Below, piece by piece: positions 1 through 7,087 of a DNA stretch of 14,097 nucleotides. Position 1 is the first letter of the stretch. The number at the start of each line of letters is the position of its first letter. The translations under genes and the position numbers were made by a program. The DNA lies in assembly GCA_003649665.1 (NCBI GenBank), contig QMSL01000016.1, positions 1 to 14,097 on the forward strand, in the 5' to 3' direction. Under the pieces are notes generated by a model. The model was not told the origin of the DNA and ran no database searches. It saw only the letters and a program-made list of their open reading frames with translations. Source of the stretch: Thermoprotei archaeon. GTDB lineage: Archaea; Thermoproteota; Thermoprotei; QMSL01; B3-G16.

Positions 1-508
1 CCGTAAACCTTCTTGATACTAGGAGGTTTAGATCAACATAAATACCATTCTCCTTAAGTTTAGCAATAAAGTAATCAAGCCTATCAAGAGCCTCAGGATC
101 AAGGTGGCGTGTATCCTTATATCCACGTGCTAATATCCCATTAGGAAAGCGACTATGATCCATGTGGTGGAATCTTACTATGTTTATTCCAAATTTTGCC
201 ATTCTTGCAGCAATCTTCTCAGCATCCTCCTTCCTTGGAAAACATGCTCCAAAGCATAGGTTGACTCCTAAAAATCTTATTCTCTTATTACCAACGTACA
301 AATGACCATCAGGACCAACGTAAACATGACCATACTTACCAGTAGGCTTCTCAATCCAAACACTAATATTGGTAGGAGAAGGACTAAAATCATCCCAAGG
401 CAAATAAAACGCAAACATAGAAGAGGATTCACGCTTAAATATTCCAAACGCTAGAAGGGATAATACCATTAGTACTAATAATATTGAGAGCATTATCTCA
501 CGTCTCAA
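1..508 (-). CDS. Cellulase-like (GH5-type) glycoside hydrolase, N-terminal part only (3' end beyond window)
   Basis: Reading the minus strand from 508 to base 1 gives an open frame of 169 codons that runs off the window edge. The likely start is TTG at 506-508, with GAGGT 7 nt upstream (516-520) and an in-frame stop just before it; ATG at 493 is the alternative. Residues 1-6 are charged and residues 7-23 are a hydrophobic stretch (LSILLVLMVLSLLAFGI), so the protein is exported or membrane-anchored. A short beta-rich segment leads to IRFLGVNLCFGACFP (residues 77-91). Then come DAEKIAARMAKFGINIVRFHHMD (in two pieces: DAEKIAARMAKFGI, about 95-108, and NIVRFHHMD, 109-117) and LDRLDYFIAKLKENGIYVDLN (LDRLDYFIAK 141-150, then LKENGIYVDLN 151-161). 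This pattern is the start of the TIM barrel of cellulase/GH5-like hydrolases. The catalytic glutamates lie beyond the window, so the substrate and exact family cannot be assigned. It is about 130 bp downstream of the UPF0282 gene and probably has its own promoter. Confidence 0.72.
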   Translation of the reverse strand, partial: MRREIMLSILLVLMVLSLLAFGIFKRESSSMFAFYLPWDDFSPSPTNISVWIEKPTGKYGHVYVGPDGHLYVGNKRIRFLGVNLCFGACFPRKEDAEKIAARMAKFGINIVRFHHMDHSRFPNGILARGYKDTRHLDPEALDRLDYFIAKLKENGIYVDLNLLVSRRFT

Positions 509-545
509 AGGGCAGACCTCAGTTATTACATATGAAGGAAATGCG

Positions 546-551
546 TTATAA
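546..551 (-). promoter_or_regulatory. Putative TATA box for the glycoside hydrolase gene
   Basis: On the minus strand TTATAA lies about 40 bp before the TTG start. A start of transcription about 25 bp downstream (near 522) would leave a leader of about 14 nt that still contains the GAGGT ribosome site. This rests on position and motif only. Confidence 0.35.
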
Positions 552-639
552 GAGTTAACGTGTTACTGCGCCCATCTTGTATGCTAAGGCATGTTGCCTA
601 AGTCGTAAAGTTGATATTTAGAGTTAATCATTGAGTGAG

Positions 640-1515
640 TTAATTAATTGAGTATAATTCCTTTCTCCTAGCCTCTAACAAGAGAGGCTCCTTACCTAAG
701 AACTCAGCTGCAGAGATTATCGATATCTTTCTAGGCATGATGCTTTGCATCTCTTTTACATACTTCTTATATTCCAAATCTCTCATAAAATGATGATCTA
801 TTATTATTGTCTCAACTTGTGTTTTACTAACAATCTCCTTAAGATTGTTTAATGTATTTTGGAGTGCACTCATGGGATAGCGATAGCCAAGCATATACGT
901 CATAGGACCATCAAGAAGGATTAGAGAAGGATTCTCACGAAGTATTATCCTAGTTTGTTCATCTAATGAAGGACCTTCCACGTCAGATGTAAAGAGGAAT
1001 GTCTCATTTTCGTATTTAATACTCACCATAATCACATATCCTAACCTATCGTTGATACCATGAGGTACTGGCGTTGAGAATCTAATTATGGTATCTCCAA
1101 TTTTTATAGAGCGGTCATCAGCATACTCTATACCCTTTGGCTTTGCCTTACTTTCTATCAATTTCAGAAAGCGAGCAGCCCTAATTCTCTGACTTACGTT
1201 TATGTGATCTCGAGGATGCTTAAGGAAGACTATCTTCCCATTTACTAACTCCGGAAAGTTCGGATTATGATGATCGTAATGGTAATGGGTTATTACTATG
1301 ATTTCAGCATTCTCAGCAACTGAGGCTATTCTATTAAGTGCGTTTTCAAGTTCTTCTATTTCTATTTGGTGAGGAGGTAAGCCGTACCTTCTAGGACACA
1401 AGGCTGCACTGGGATCTATGAATACTGTGGTATCAGCGGTTTCAACAAAGGTTGCCATAGAGCGAACTCCTAAGGAGTCAAACGCGATGGGGATCACTTT
1501 TATTTTTGACACCAT
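640..1515 (-). CDS. UPF0282 family metallo-beta-lactamase-fold hydrolase
   Basis: This 291-residue protein has the archaeal UPF0282 architecture. The opening KVIPIAFDSLGVRSMATFVE leads into an MBL fold. The metal-binding loop THYHYDHH (residues 76-83) supplies H77, H79, D81 and H82. Further candidate ligands are H152 (PVPHG), D178 (TSDVEG) and H241/H242 (IIIDHH). The motif set is complete and the length is typical, so the enzyme should be active as a cytoplasmic metallohydrolase. Substrates of this family are not established to my knowledge. There is no signal peptide. The ATG at 1513-1515 follows GAGGG by 4 nt. The gene stands alone between a 131-bp and a 69-bp gap, on the same strand as its neighbours. 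Family assignment is strong; the biological role is unknown. Confidence 0.88.
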   Translation of the reverse strand: MVSKIKVIPIAFDSLGVRSMATFVETADTTVFIDPSAALCPRRYGLPPHQIEIEELENALNRIASVAENAEIIVITHYHYDHHNPNFPELVNGKIVFLKHPRDHINVSQRIRAARFLKLIESKAKPKGIEYADDRSIKIGDTIIRFSTPVPHGINDRLGYVIMVSIKYENETFLFTSDVEGPSLDEQTRIILRENPSLILLDGPMTYMLGYRYPMSALQNTLNNLKEIVSKTQVETIIIDHHFMRDLEYKKYVKEMQSIMPRKISIISAAEFLGKEPLLLEARRKELYSIN

Positions 1516-1584
1516 TATTCCCTCTTTAAGGGTAATAATGTAAGTTATTTGGTAATACTACTAAGAAAACGTAATCGTAATAGG

Positions 1585-1920
1585 TTAGCTTATCTTTCCT
1601 CTTATCAGCTCTTCTTTTATTTTCTCGTACTCCTCCTTGCTTATTCCCTTTACGACCTGCTGTCCAAAGGATGTAAGGCGTATGTCATAGCCACTGATCT
1701 GCACTATCCAGTATTCTGTTAATTTCTTTATTGAGGAAACTATTGCAGAGAATAGTTGTTGATAATGTCCAGGCCTTCTTCCAGAGAATATGTCATCTAG
1801 TATGAAACGCGCTAGGAACTCTTCAGGGCTTTGACTACCCCTACTGAAGTACGTTGATCCTCCATATTCGTACCATAGGTATGCAAGTATGAACTTATCT
1901 ACTTTTGAGAGGTACTCCAT
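1585..1920 (-). CDS. Small hypothetical protein with possible winged-helix C-terminus
   Basis: I do not recognise a named family for these 111 residues. The protein is soluble, without signal or membrane segments, and rich in aromatic residues near the N-terminus (FILAYLWYEYGG, residues 10-21). Residues 57-94 read as a helix followed by a beta-wing ending in YDIRLTSFGQQVVKGI. That resembles the recognition helix and wing of small winged-helix regulators (pattern Y-x-L-T-x-x-G-x-x-V), but the match is weak. ATG at 1918-1920 follows GGTGA (1925-1929) with ideal spacing. It lies 55 bp downstream of the ABC permease on the same strand, with its own TATA-like sequence, so it could be a regulator linked to the transporter or an unrelated gene. 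Confidence 0.7.
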   Translation of the reverse strand: MEYLSKVDKFILAYLWYEYGGSTYFSRGSQSPEEFLARFILDDIFSGRRPGHYQQLFSAIVSSIKKLTEYWIVQISGYDIRLTSFGQQVVKGISKEEYEKIKEELIRGKIS

Positions 1921-1952
1921 GATTTCACCAAATTAAATTTCCATAGTTTAAT

Positions 1953-1960
1953 CTATTTAA
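1953..1960 (-). promoter_or_regulatory. Putative TATA box for the 111-residue protein gene
   Basis: TTAAATAG on the minus strand sits in a very AT-rich stretch between the permease stop and this gene. A transcription start 25 bp downstream (near 1931) gives an 11-nt leader that just contains GGTGA. This suggests transcription independent of the ABC operon. Confidence 0.4.
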
Positions 1961-1975
1961 TTTTATTTTGTATTA

Positions 1976-3643
1976 TTAACCAGTGGCTACTCTGATTATC
2001 CCTAATAACGCTAAGGATATCAGAATTAGTAATAGTGATGCGAACATTGCTGCAGGTATGGCTAGTGCCTCTACCATGTTAACAATAAGCGTTGAAACAG
2101 TTATGTCGCTTCCCATGACGATAAATGTAGCACCAGTCTCTCCTAGAGAGTGAGTGAAAGCTAAGAGCGTACCCGCTAATATGCCTCTCTTCGTCATAGG
2201 CAATGTTATTGTCTCGTATACATCGTATAGCGTGGCACCAAGACTTCTGGCGGTATCCTCGTACGTAGAAACAGACGATTCATAATATGAGGCTATCGTT
2301 GTTTCAATTATTACAGGAACTGAGAAGACTATGTGAGTAAACACGATTAGCCATATCCCTGGATTTATTAATTTAAATCCCTTAGGCCCCCACAAGAGGA
2401 TCATCGAGAGACCAAGAGCGCTTGTAGGTATCACTAACGGAATTTTAAGTATCGTCCTTATTAGATGTCCTATTCTAGATCGTGTTATAATAGGTAATGA
2501 TATTATTGCTATGTACATGGAGATTAGAGTAGCTAGTGTTGATGCTATGAAAGATGTCTTGATTGAATGAAGTATTATATCCCAATATCTCGAGGGGCCG
2601 AATAACTGATATTTCACTCCATTCTCTACTCTTCCGGTGTACGGGTCGTGATTCCAGTAAAGTACGACATTCAAAGATAGGGTTGCTATTGGGGCAAGTA
2701 TGACTAATGTAAGAGCTAGCAGCGCGAATATATCGCGTAGGTATCTAAATTTAGAGGGAATTCTTCGTTCAAGCTTCGTCATTCGTAGCTCTAAGCTTAG
2801 GGGAACCAAGCTTCTTAGCTTAGTAGATCTACTAGCTAAATACTCTACGGGTAAGATTATGATGAGGGACATGCCTACTAAAAGAGCGCCTAGGAAAGCA
2901 GCGGGCGCTAACTTATTCTCAAATTCCCATTTAACTATTGCTATGGGCGCAGTTGTGCTAACACCTGCTATAATCATGGTAGCGCCCGTCTCTCCTAATG
3001 ATCTTGCAAATGCTAGTACTGAGCCTGATAGTATACTCGGCATTATCATTGGTAATGTTACTCTCCTAAATGTGGTAACGCTTGAGGCACCTAAACTCCT
3101 TGATATTATCTCATATGACGATTCTACATCTCTAAGCGCACCGCTTATAGTCCTAACAACGTATGGGAACGTTAAAGATACATGAACTAGTAGCATGAGT
3201 GCTGGTATCTTTATTCCAGGTATTATAACATCAACGCCGATACGCCTTCCTATTATAGCTGATAGGCCGTAGCTCGCAGTCCATGTAAGCATTGTTGCAA
3301 ACCCAAAACCAGACGTTGGTATTACTAAAGGCAACGTAGTTAAATCCTCTATTAAGCTCTTTCCAGGTATATCGCTTTTTACAATCATGTATGCAAGTGG
3401 TATGCCTATTACCAGGTCTATGAGAACAGTCGTTAGTGCTAGCCTTAGAGATAAAGATAACGCTCTGAGTATCTCATGCCAGAACTTATTCCCTATGAGG
3501 GGGTGTGCGAATACCTCAAGGTATACCTCATCCCATTTAGCTATCATAAAGCCTAATAGGTAAAATGAAGGCAAGAAGACGAATATTACTAGGAATGCCA
3601 TACCAGTGCTCTTCAGTAATATTTCGTGGTCTATCCTCCTCAT
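1976..3643 (-). CDS. ABC transporter permease, two fused membrane domains (iron/thiamine/sulfate-type)
   Basis: This membrane protein of about 555 residues carries both transmembrane halves of an importer in one chain (COG1178-like). Each half ends in an EAA loop that contacts an ATPase: SRSLGASSVTTFRRVTLPM (about residues 181-199) and ARSLGATLYDVYETITLPM (about 465-483). Each loop is followed by the same signature, SLGETGAT (215-222 and 499-506). A charged cytoplasmic linker (about 285-305) joins the halves, and roughly twelve hydrophobic segments are visible. I chose ATG at 3641-3643 because GGTG lies 7 nt upstream and the binding-protein stop is only 2 nt away. An in-frame ATG at 3676 would add 11 residues and overlap that gene by 31 nt. 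The two halves differ, which suits the two different ATPases encoded upstream. The substrate cannot be determined. Confidence 0.9.
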   Translation of the reverse strand: MRRIDHEILLKSTGMAFLVIFVFLPSFYLLGFMIAKWDEVYLEVFAHPLIGNKFWHEILRALSLSLRLALTTVLIDLVIGIPLAYMIVKSDIPGKSLIEDLTTLPLVIPTSGFGFATMLTWTASYGLSAIIGRRIGVDVIIPGIKIPALMLLVHVSLTFPYVVRTISGALRDVESSYEIISRSLGASSVTTFRRVTLPMIMPSILSGSVLAFARSLGETGATMIIAGVSTTAPIAIVKWEFENKLAPAAFLGALLVGMSLIIILPVEYLASRSTKLRSLVPLSLELRMTKLERRIPSKFRYLRDIFALLALTLVILAPIATLSLNVVLYWNHDPYTGRVENGVKYQLFGPSRYWDIILHSIKTSFIASTLATLISMYIAIISLPIITRSRIGHLIRTILKIPLVIPTSALGLSMILLWGPKGFKLINPGIWLIVFTHIVFSVPVIIETTIASYYESSVSTYEDTARSLGATLYDVYETITLPMTKRGILAGTLLAFTHSLGETGATFIVMGSDITVSTLIVNMVEALAIPAAMFASLLLILISLALLGIIRVATG

Positions 3644-3645
3644 GA

Positions 3646-4767
3646 CTATACACCTGGGTTCTTCACCTTCTCCCAAAGGCTTAGAATTGCCTCGAGAACT
3701 TCGCCACTTGGGGGTTTTAATACCCTAATACGAAGCTCTTTTTCCACTCCATTTTCAGGATTAAATATATCCTCATCTATGGGTACTGATGGATTAGCAG
3801 GTCTGAATCCATGCTTTTGAGCCTTCATTTGAGCATCTTCTCCAAGGAGGAAGTAGAGATACTGTAGTGCTGCAAATCTTTGCCATTCATTAACCCAATC
3901 GGCATCAAGTATGACAAATGGATGATCGCTATATAACGTACCAAACTTAGGATATATTGCTATTATCGACGTACCCCACTTTTTCTTTGCATCTAATGAG
4001 TGTTCGATTACAATGTTCTCATATACACCGAATAGCGTAATTGCATCAGGACCACTTTCAACAGCCCAAGATCCAAAGAAGCCCGTGCTCTTTCCATACA
4101 TTACTGCAGCGCTTTCTATGGTCCTTACTATGTGTAAGACCGTTTCATTCGTTATATCATCTATGGTTAGGTCCTCTGGTTTCTTACCAGCCGCTTCTGC
4201 AAATTCTAGGATCGTTATCATCGTACCACCATTGCTAAGCCTTGGATCAGGATGACCCCATTTGAATATCACACCATTTTTTATCAAGTTATACATGTCT
4301 AGGAAGCCTGTTATATTATATTTTTCAACAAAGTCTTTCCATCCAGCGATAACTATAGGAGAATAGACTAAAGGAACCCATTCCCTTGCTATAGCTTTAC
4401 CACCATATTCCTCCTGCCATTTCTTATTTAAGTAAGGTATCCATATGCTTGAGGCTGGACTCCATATTGTTGGCTTAAACCCTCTAAGTATCATATCGAC
4501 GCTCTCATGGCTACCTGCAGGTATTAGCTTTACGTGCACTGTGATTCCAAATCTAGTTGCAAATTCCTTCTCGAACTCAGGAGTCACTTCTTCAAGCCAT
4601 CCCTGTTTCTCGCTTGAATATAGGAATATTATCTCTATAGAATCAGGTTTTCCGAATATTGTAGCAGAGCCAGTCCTTCTTAGATATATTGAAGAGATTA
4701 TAGATGCAACTACCACGCCTATAACAAAGCCCGTTAAGAACGCTAAATAGCCTCTTCTAATCCTCAT
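3646..4767 (-). CDS. ABC transporter solute-binding protein, membrane-anchored (SBP_bac_11-like)
   Basis: This extracellular receptor has about 373 residues. Residues 7-28 form a hydrophobic signal-anchor with no lipobox cysteine, so it probably stays tethered by its N-terminus. The mature part starts with a beta strand, IEIIFLYSSEKQGWLEE (about 44-60). It continues with TIWSPASSIWIPYLN (100-114), a hinge-like IYPKFGTLYSDHPFVIL, and GFRPANPSVPI near the C-terminus. These are hallmarks of the type II periplasmic-binding fold of SBP_bac_11 and related anion/metal receptors. I prefer ATG at 4765-4767: GAGGTG lies 6 nt upstream, while GTG at 4776 and ATG at 4773 fall on or against that ribosome site. 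It sits between the ATPase and permease genes of the same operon. The ligand is unknown. Confidence 0.87.
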   Translation of the reverse strand: MRIRRGYLAFLTGFVIGVVVASIISSIYLRRTGSATIFGKPDSIEIIFLYSSEKQGWLEEVTPEFEKEFATRFGITVHVKLIPAGSHESVDMILRGFKPTIWSPASSIWIPYLNKKWQEEYGGKAIAREWVPLVYSPIVIAGWKDFVEKYNITGFLDMYNLIKNGVIFKWGHPDPRLSNGGTMITILEFAEAAGKKPEDLTIDDITNETVLHIVRTIESAAVMYGKSTGFFGSWAVESGPDAITLFGVYENIVIEHSLDAKKKWGTSIIAIYPKFGTLYSDHPFVILDADWVNEWQRFAALQYLYFLLGEDAQMKAQKHGFRPANPSVPIDEDIFNPENGVEKELRIRVLKPPSGEVLEAILSLWEKVKNPGV

Positions 4768-4785
4768 GGACATCACCTCATGTGT

Positions 4786-5895
4786 TTACTCATACGCTAT
4801 GGCTCTTTCAAGACCTTCTTCAGGATAGTTGAAGACATACGCTTTATTTATGTTAAGTAAAACAGGGGTATTCTCCCTTAATACAATTGCATTGCGAGGT
4901 GCCTTTACTATAATCTCGCCCTCATCAGTATCCACTACATATCTTATGTAACTCCCTAAGAAGTTTACTTCAATAATCCTTCCCTTGAGGACGTTTTCAG
5001 AGCTAAGATCTGAGTACATCTCCTCTTTATCCTCAGTAATAGATATGTGTTCAGGTCTTATTGCAACGACTACTTTGCCATTAATACCTCTTAACTCTTC
5101 TGCGACTATCTTGGTTCCGTTTTTCAACTTAATAGTAGCAAGTGTTCCATTCCTTTCAGTAATAGTTCCCTCAAAGAAGTTAGCTTCTCCCCCTATGAAA
5201 CGGCAAACGAAGGGTGTCTTCGGTGAGGCGTATAACTCAATTGGTGTTCCAACCTGTTCTACCTTTCCTCGCCGCATTATAACTATCCTATCAGCTATGC
5301 TCATAGCCTCTTCTTGATTATGTGTGACGTGAATTGCTGTAAGGCCTAAACTTTTTACAATTCGCCTAAGTTCATATCTAAGAACTCTTGCTGTTCTAGC
5401 ATCTATTGAGCCAAGTGGTTCATCTAATAGAAGGAGTTTAGCGTCAGCTGCTAATGCCCTAGCTAATGCAACTTTCTGTTGAGCACCTCTACTTAGCTCG
5501 TTGGGTAATGAGTTTAAATTTGCATCTATTTCGAGAAGGCTAAGAGCCGTGAGTCCTTTCTCCCTAACTATATTGTATTGTAGACCTTTTACCACAGGAC
5601 TATAGATTACATTATCCCATATGTTCATATGAGGGAAGAGCATTATATCTTGCATTACTATTCCAAGTCTTCTCTCCTCGATTGGTATCTCGCTTACAGG
5701 AATACCATCTATGTATACTTGACCTTCATCAGGTTCTAATATGCCAGCGATTACCTTGAGAAGGGTGCTTTTACCGCTTCCACTCGGTCCTATGATGCAT
5801 ACGTATTCTCTATCCTTTATCTCCAGATTTACGCCATCTAAGGCTACTATCTCACCGTACCTTTTCTTTACGTTAACTACGACAACGTTTGGCAT
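4786..5895 (-). CDS. ABC transporter ATPase with degenerate signature motif and TOBE domain
   Basis: This cytoplasmic ATPase of 369 residues belongs to the importer operon. Walker A is GPSGSGKST (36-44), the Q-loop glutamine is Q82, Walker B is LLLLDEP (154-160) with catalytic E159, and the switch histidine is H192. A C-terminal regulatory region of the TOBE/MOP type spans roughly 235-360 (VVVAIRPEHISI is typical). The ABC signature, normally LSGGQ, reads LSRGA (134-138), and the D-loop reads LGSIDA rather than LSALDA. The ATP-binding half is therefore intact while the half that completes the partner's site is altered. ATG at 5893-5895 follows GAGGTG, which overlaps the stop of the preceding ATPase gene 4 bp away, pointing to coupled translation. 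It is best read as the non-equivalent partner of the 5900-6985 ATPase. Confidence 0.9.
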   Translation of the reverse strand: MPNVVVVNVKKRYGEIVALDGVNLEIKDREYVCIIGPSGSGKSTLLKVIAGILEPDEGQVYIDGIPVSEIPIEERRLGIVMQDIMLFPHMNIWDNVIYSPVVKGLQYNIVREKGLTALSLLEIDANLNSLPNELSRGAQQKVALARALAADAKLLLLDEPLGSIDARTARVLRYELRRIVKSLGLTAIHVTHNQEEAMSIADRIVIMRRGKVEQVGTPIELYASPKTPFVCRFIGGEANFFEGTITERNGTLATIKLKNGTKIVAEELRGINGKVVVAIRPEHISITEDKEEMYSDLSSENVLKGRIIEVNFLGSYIRYVVDTDEGEIIVKAPRNAIVLRENTPVLLNINKAYVFNYPEEGLERAIAYE

Positions 5896-5899
5896 AGAA

Positions 5900-6985
5900 T
5901 CACCTCACAGCTAGAACCTCGAGAATCGATTTCTCACTCTCTTCGTAGACAAGGATCTTGTCGGGAGGAATGTAGACGTTCACCTGCATACCAAGCTTTA
6001 AGGGAGGAGGCTCGCAGAATATGAGATCAACGAATATTACGTGAGTGCCTATATTGAGAGTAAGTCTGGTCTTTATTCCCTCAAATTCTATATCGCTTAA
6101 AACTCCTCTAAAGGTATTAATTCTATATTGCCTTTTTAGATCAAGCTTTATATCTTCAGGTCTAATAAGTAGGGATACTTTCTTACTTGATGGAGGATTA
6201 CCCCTTACAAGTAGATATCCCAATCCCTTAACCTTAACTGAGAAGTGATTAGCGTTTCTGCTAACTACTATTCCTTTAAAAATCGCCACATCGCTTAAGA
6301 AGCTTGCCACAAAGATATTTCTCGGATTTAGATAAATCTCCTCAGGTCTTCCTATTTGCTCAATCTTACCTTTATTTAATATTAGCAATCTATCAGCTAT
6401 GCTCATTGCTTCTTCAGCGTTATGAGTTACGTGAATTACTGTGAGACCTAATCGCTTAGCGTACCTCCTCAATTCATACCTAAGCTGTATGTTAAGGAGT
6501 AGATCTAATGCGCTTAAAGGTTCGTCGAGCAATAATATTCTAGAGCCAGAAGCAAGAGCTCTTGCTAATGCAACTCTTTGCTGCTGACCTCCTGATAGTT
6601 CATGAGGGTAAGAATCCTTTCTATGATATAGTCCTACCGCTTTAAGTGCTTCCTCAGCTCTTTTTGTCGGTAATCCTCGAGTAAGAGCACTATATGCTAC
6701 ATTTTCCCATACGGTAAGGTGAGGGAAAAGGGCATAACCTTGAGGCATATATACTATTCCCCTTTCCTCAGGGGGCATATCAGTTATATCGTTACCTTCT
6801 AGGTATATCCTCCCTTCATCTGGCTTAAGGAGACCTGCTATAACCTTTAATAACGTCGTCTTTCCAGCGCCAGTTGGGCCTAATATACAGAGATATTCAC
6901 CTCTCTTGACACTGAATGATACATTCCTCAATGCTACTATTGTTCCATAACACTTTGTAATGTTTCGTATCTCTAGATAATTCAT
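5900..6985 (-). CDS. ABC transporter ATPase, canonical, with TOBE domain
   Basis: First gene of the importer operon, 361 residues. All motifs are canonical: Walker A GPTGAGKTT (36-44), Q82, signature LSGGQQQRVALARALA (130-145), Walker B LLLDEP (151-156) with E155, D-loop LSALD, and H188. A C-terminal TOBE-like region (about 235-350, with LLIRPEDI) is retained but diverges strongly from the sister ATPase, so the two are old paralogues. The family is that of iron, sulfate, polyamine and sugar importers (PotA/FbpC/CysA type), and the substrate cannot be inferred from it. ATG at 6983-6985 is preceded by GGTG with 5 nt spacing. The next gene starts 4 bp after its stop, so the two ATPases are expected to be made together. 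Confidence 0.92.
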   Translation of the reverse strand: MNYLEIRNITKCYGTIVALRNVSFSVKRGEYLCILGPTGAGKTTLLKVIAGLLKPDEGRIYLEGNDITDMPPEERGIVYMPQGYALFPHLTVWENVAYSALTRGLPTKRAEEALKAVGLYHRKDSYPHELSGGQQQRVALARALASGSRILLLDEPLSALDLLLNIQLRYELRRYAKRLGLTVIHVTHNAEEAMSIADRLLILNKGKIEQIGRPEEIYLNPRNIFVASFLSDVAIFKGIVVSRNANHFSVKVKGLGYLLVRGNPPSSKKVSLLIRPEDIKLDLKRQYRINTFRGVLSDIEFEGIKTRLTLNIGTHVIFVDLIFCEPPPLKLGMQVNVYIPPDKILVYEESEKSILEVLAVR

Positions 6986-7000
6986 TCATACACCATAGAC

Positions 7001-7066
7001 CAAAATATTTAACATTGCTTTTATTTTTAATCCCTTAATTATATTTACTATGCATTTTTTATATAG
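7001..7066 (-). promoter_or_regulatory. AT-rich promoter block of the ABC importer operon
   Basis: The minus strand between the peptidase stop and the ATPase ATG contains three TATA-like stretches: TATATAAA near 7058-7065 (strongest), TTAAAAATAAAA near 7019-7030, and TTAAATATTTT near 7002-7012. They would place transcription starts about 50, 13 and 0 nt before the start codon. Which is used cannot be decided by eye. The strongest box abuts a perfect palindrome. Confidence 0.45.
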
Positions 7067-7080
7067 CATCTATATAGATG
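7067..7080. promoter_or_regulatory. Perfect 14-bp palindrome, candidate operator of the ABC operon
   Basis: CATCTATATAGATG is identical on both strands. It lies 2 bp upstream of the TATATAAA element on the minus strand, between the peptidase gene and the ABC operon. Homodimeric regulators bind such sites, and here the position would affect TATA/BRE recognition. Its AT-rich centre could also act as a TATA element itself. No second copy was noticed in the window. Confidence 0.35.
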
Positions 7081-7087
7081 GGCTGAC

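Noticed and set aside
2821..2834. Perfect 14-bp palindrome TAGTAGATCTACTA and nearby repeated AAGCTT sites
   Set aside because: They lie inside the permease coding sequence, in the linker between its two domains. Leu/Ser/Arg/Lys codons of the linker explain them, and no gene start is nearby.
2700..3185. Plus-strand open frame of 161 codons
   Set aside because: It is antisense to the permease gene, which has strong family motifs throughout. The frame gives no recognisable protein and no promoter or ribosome site.
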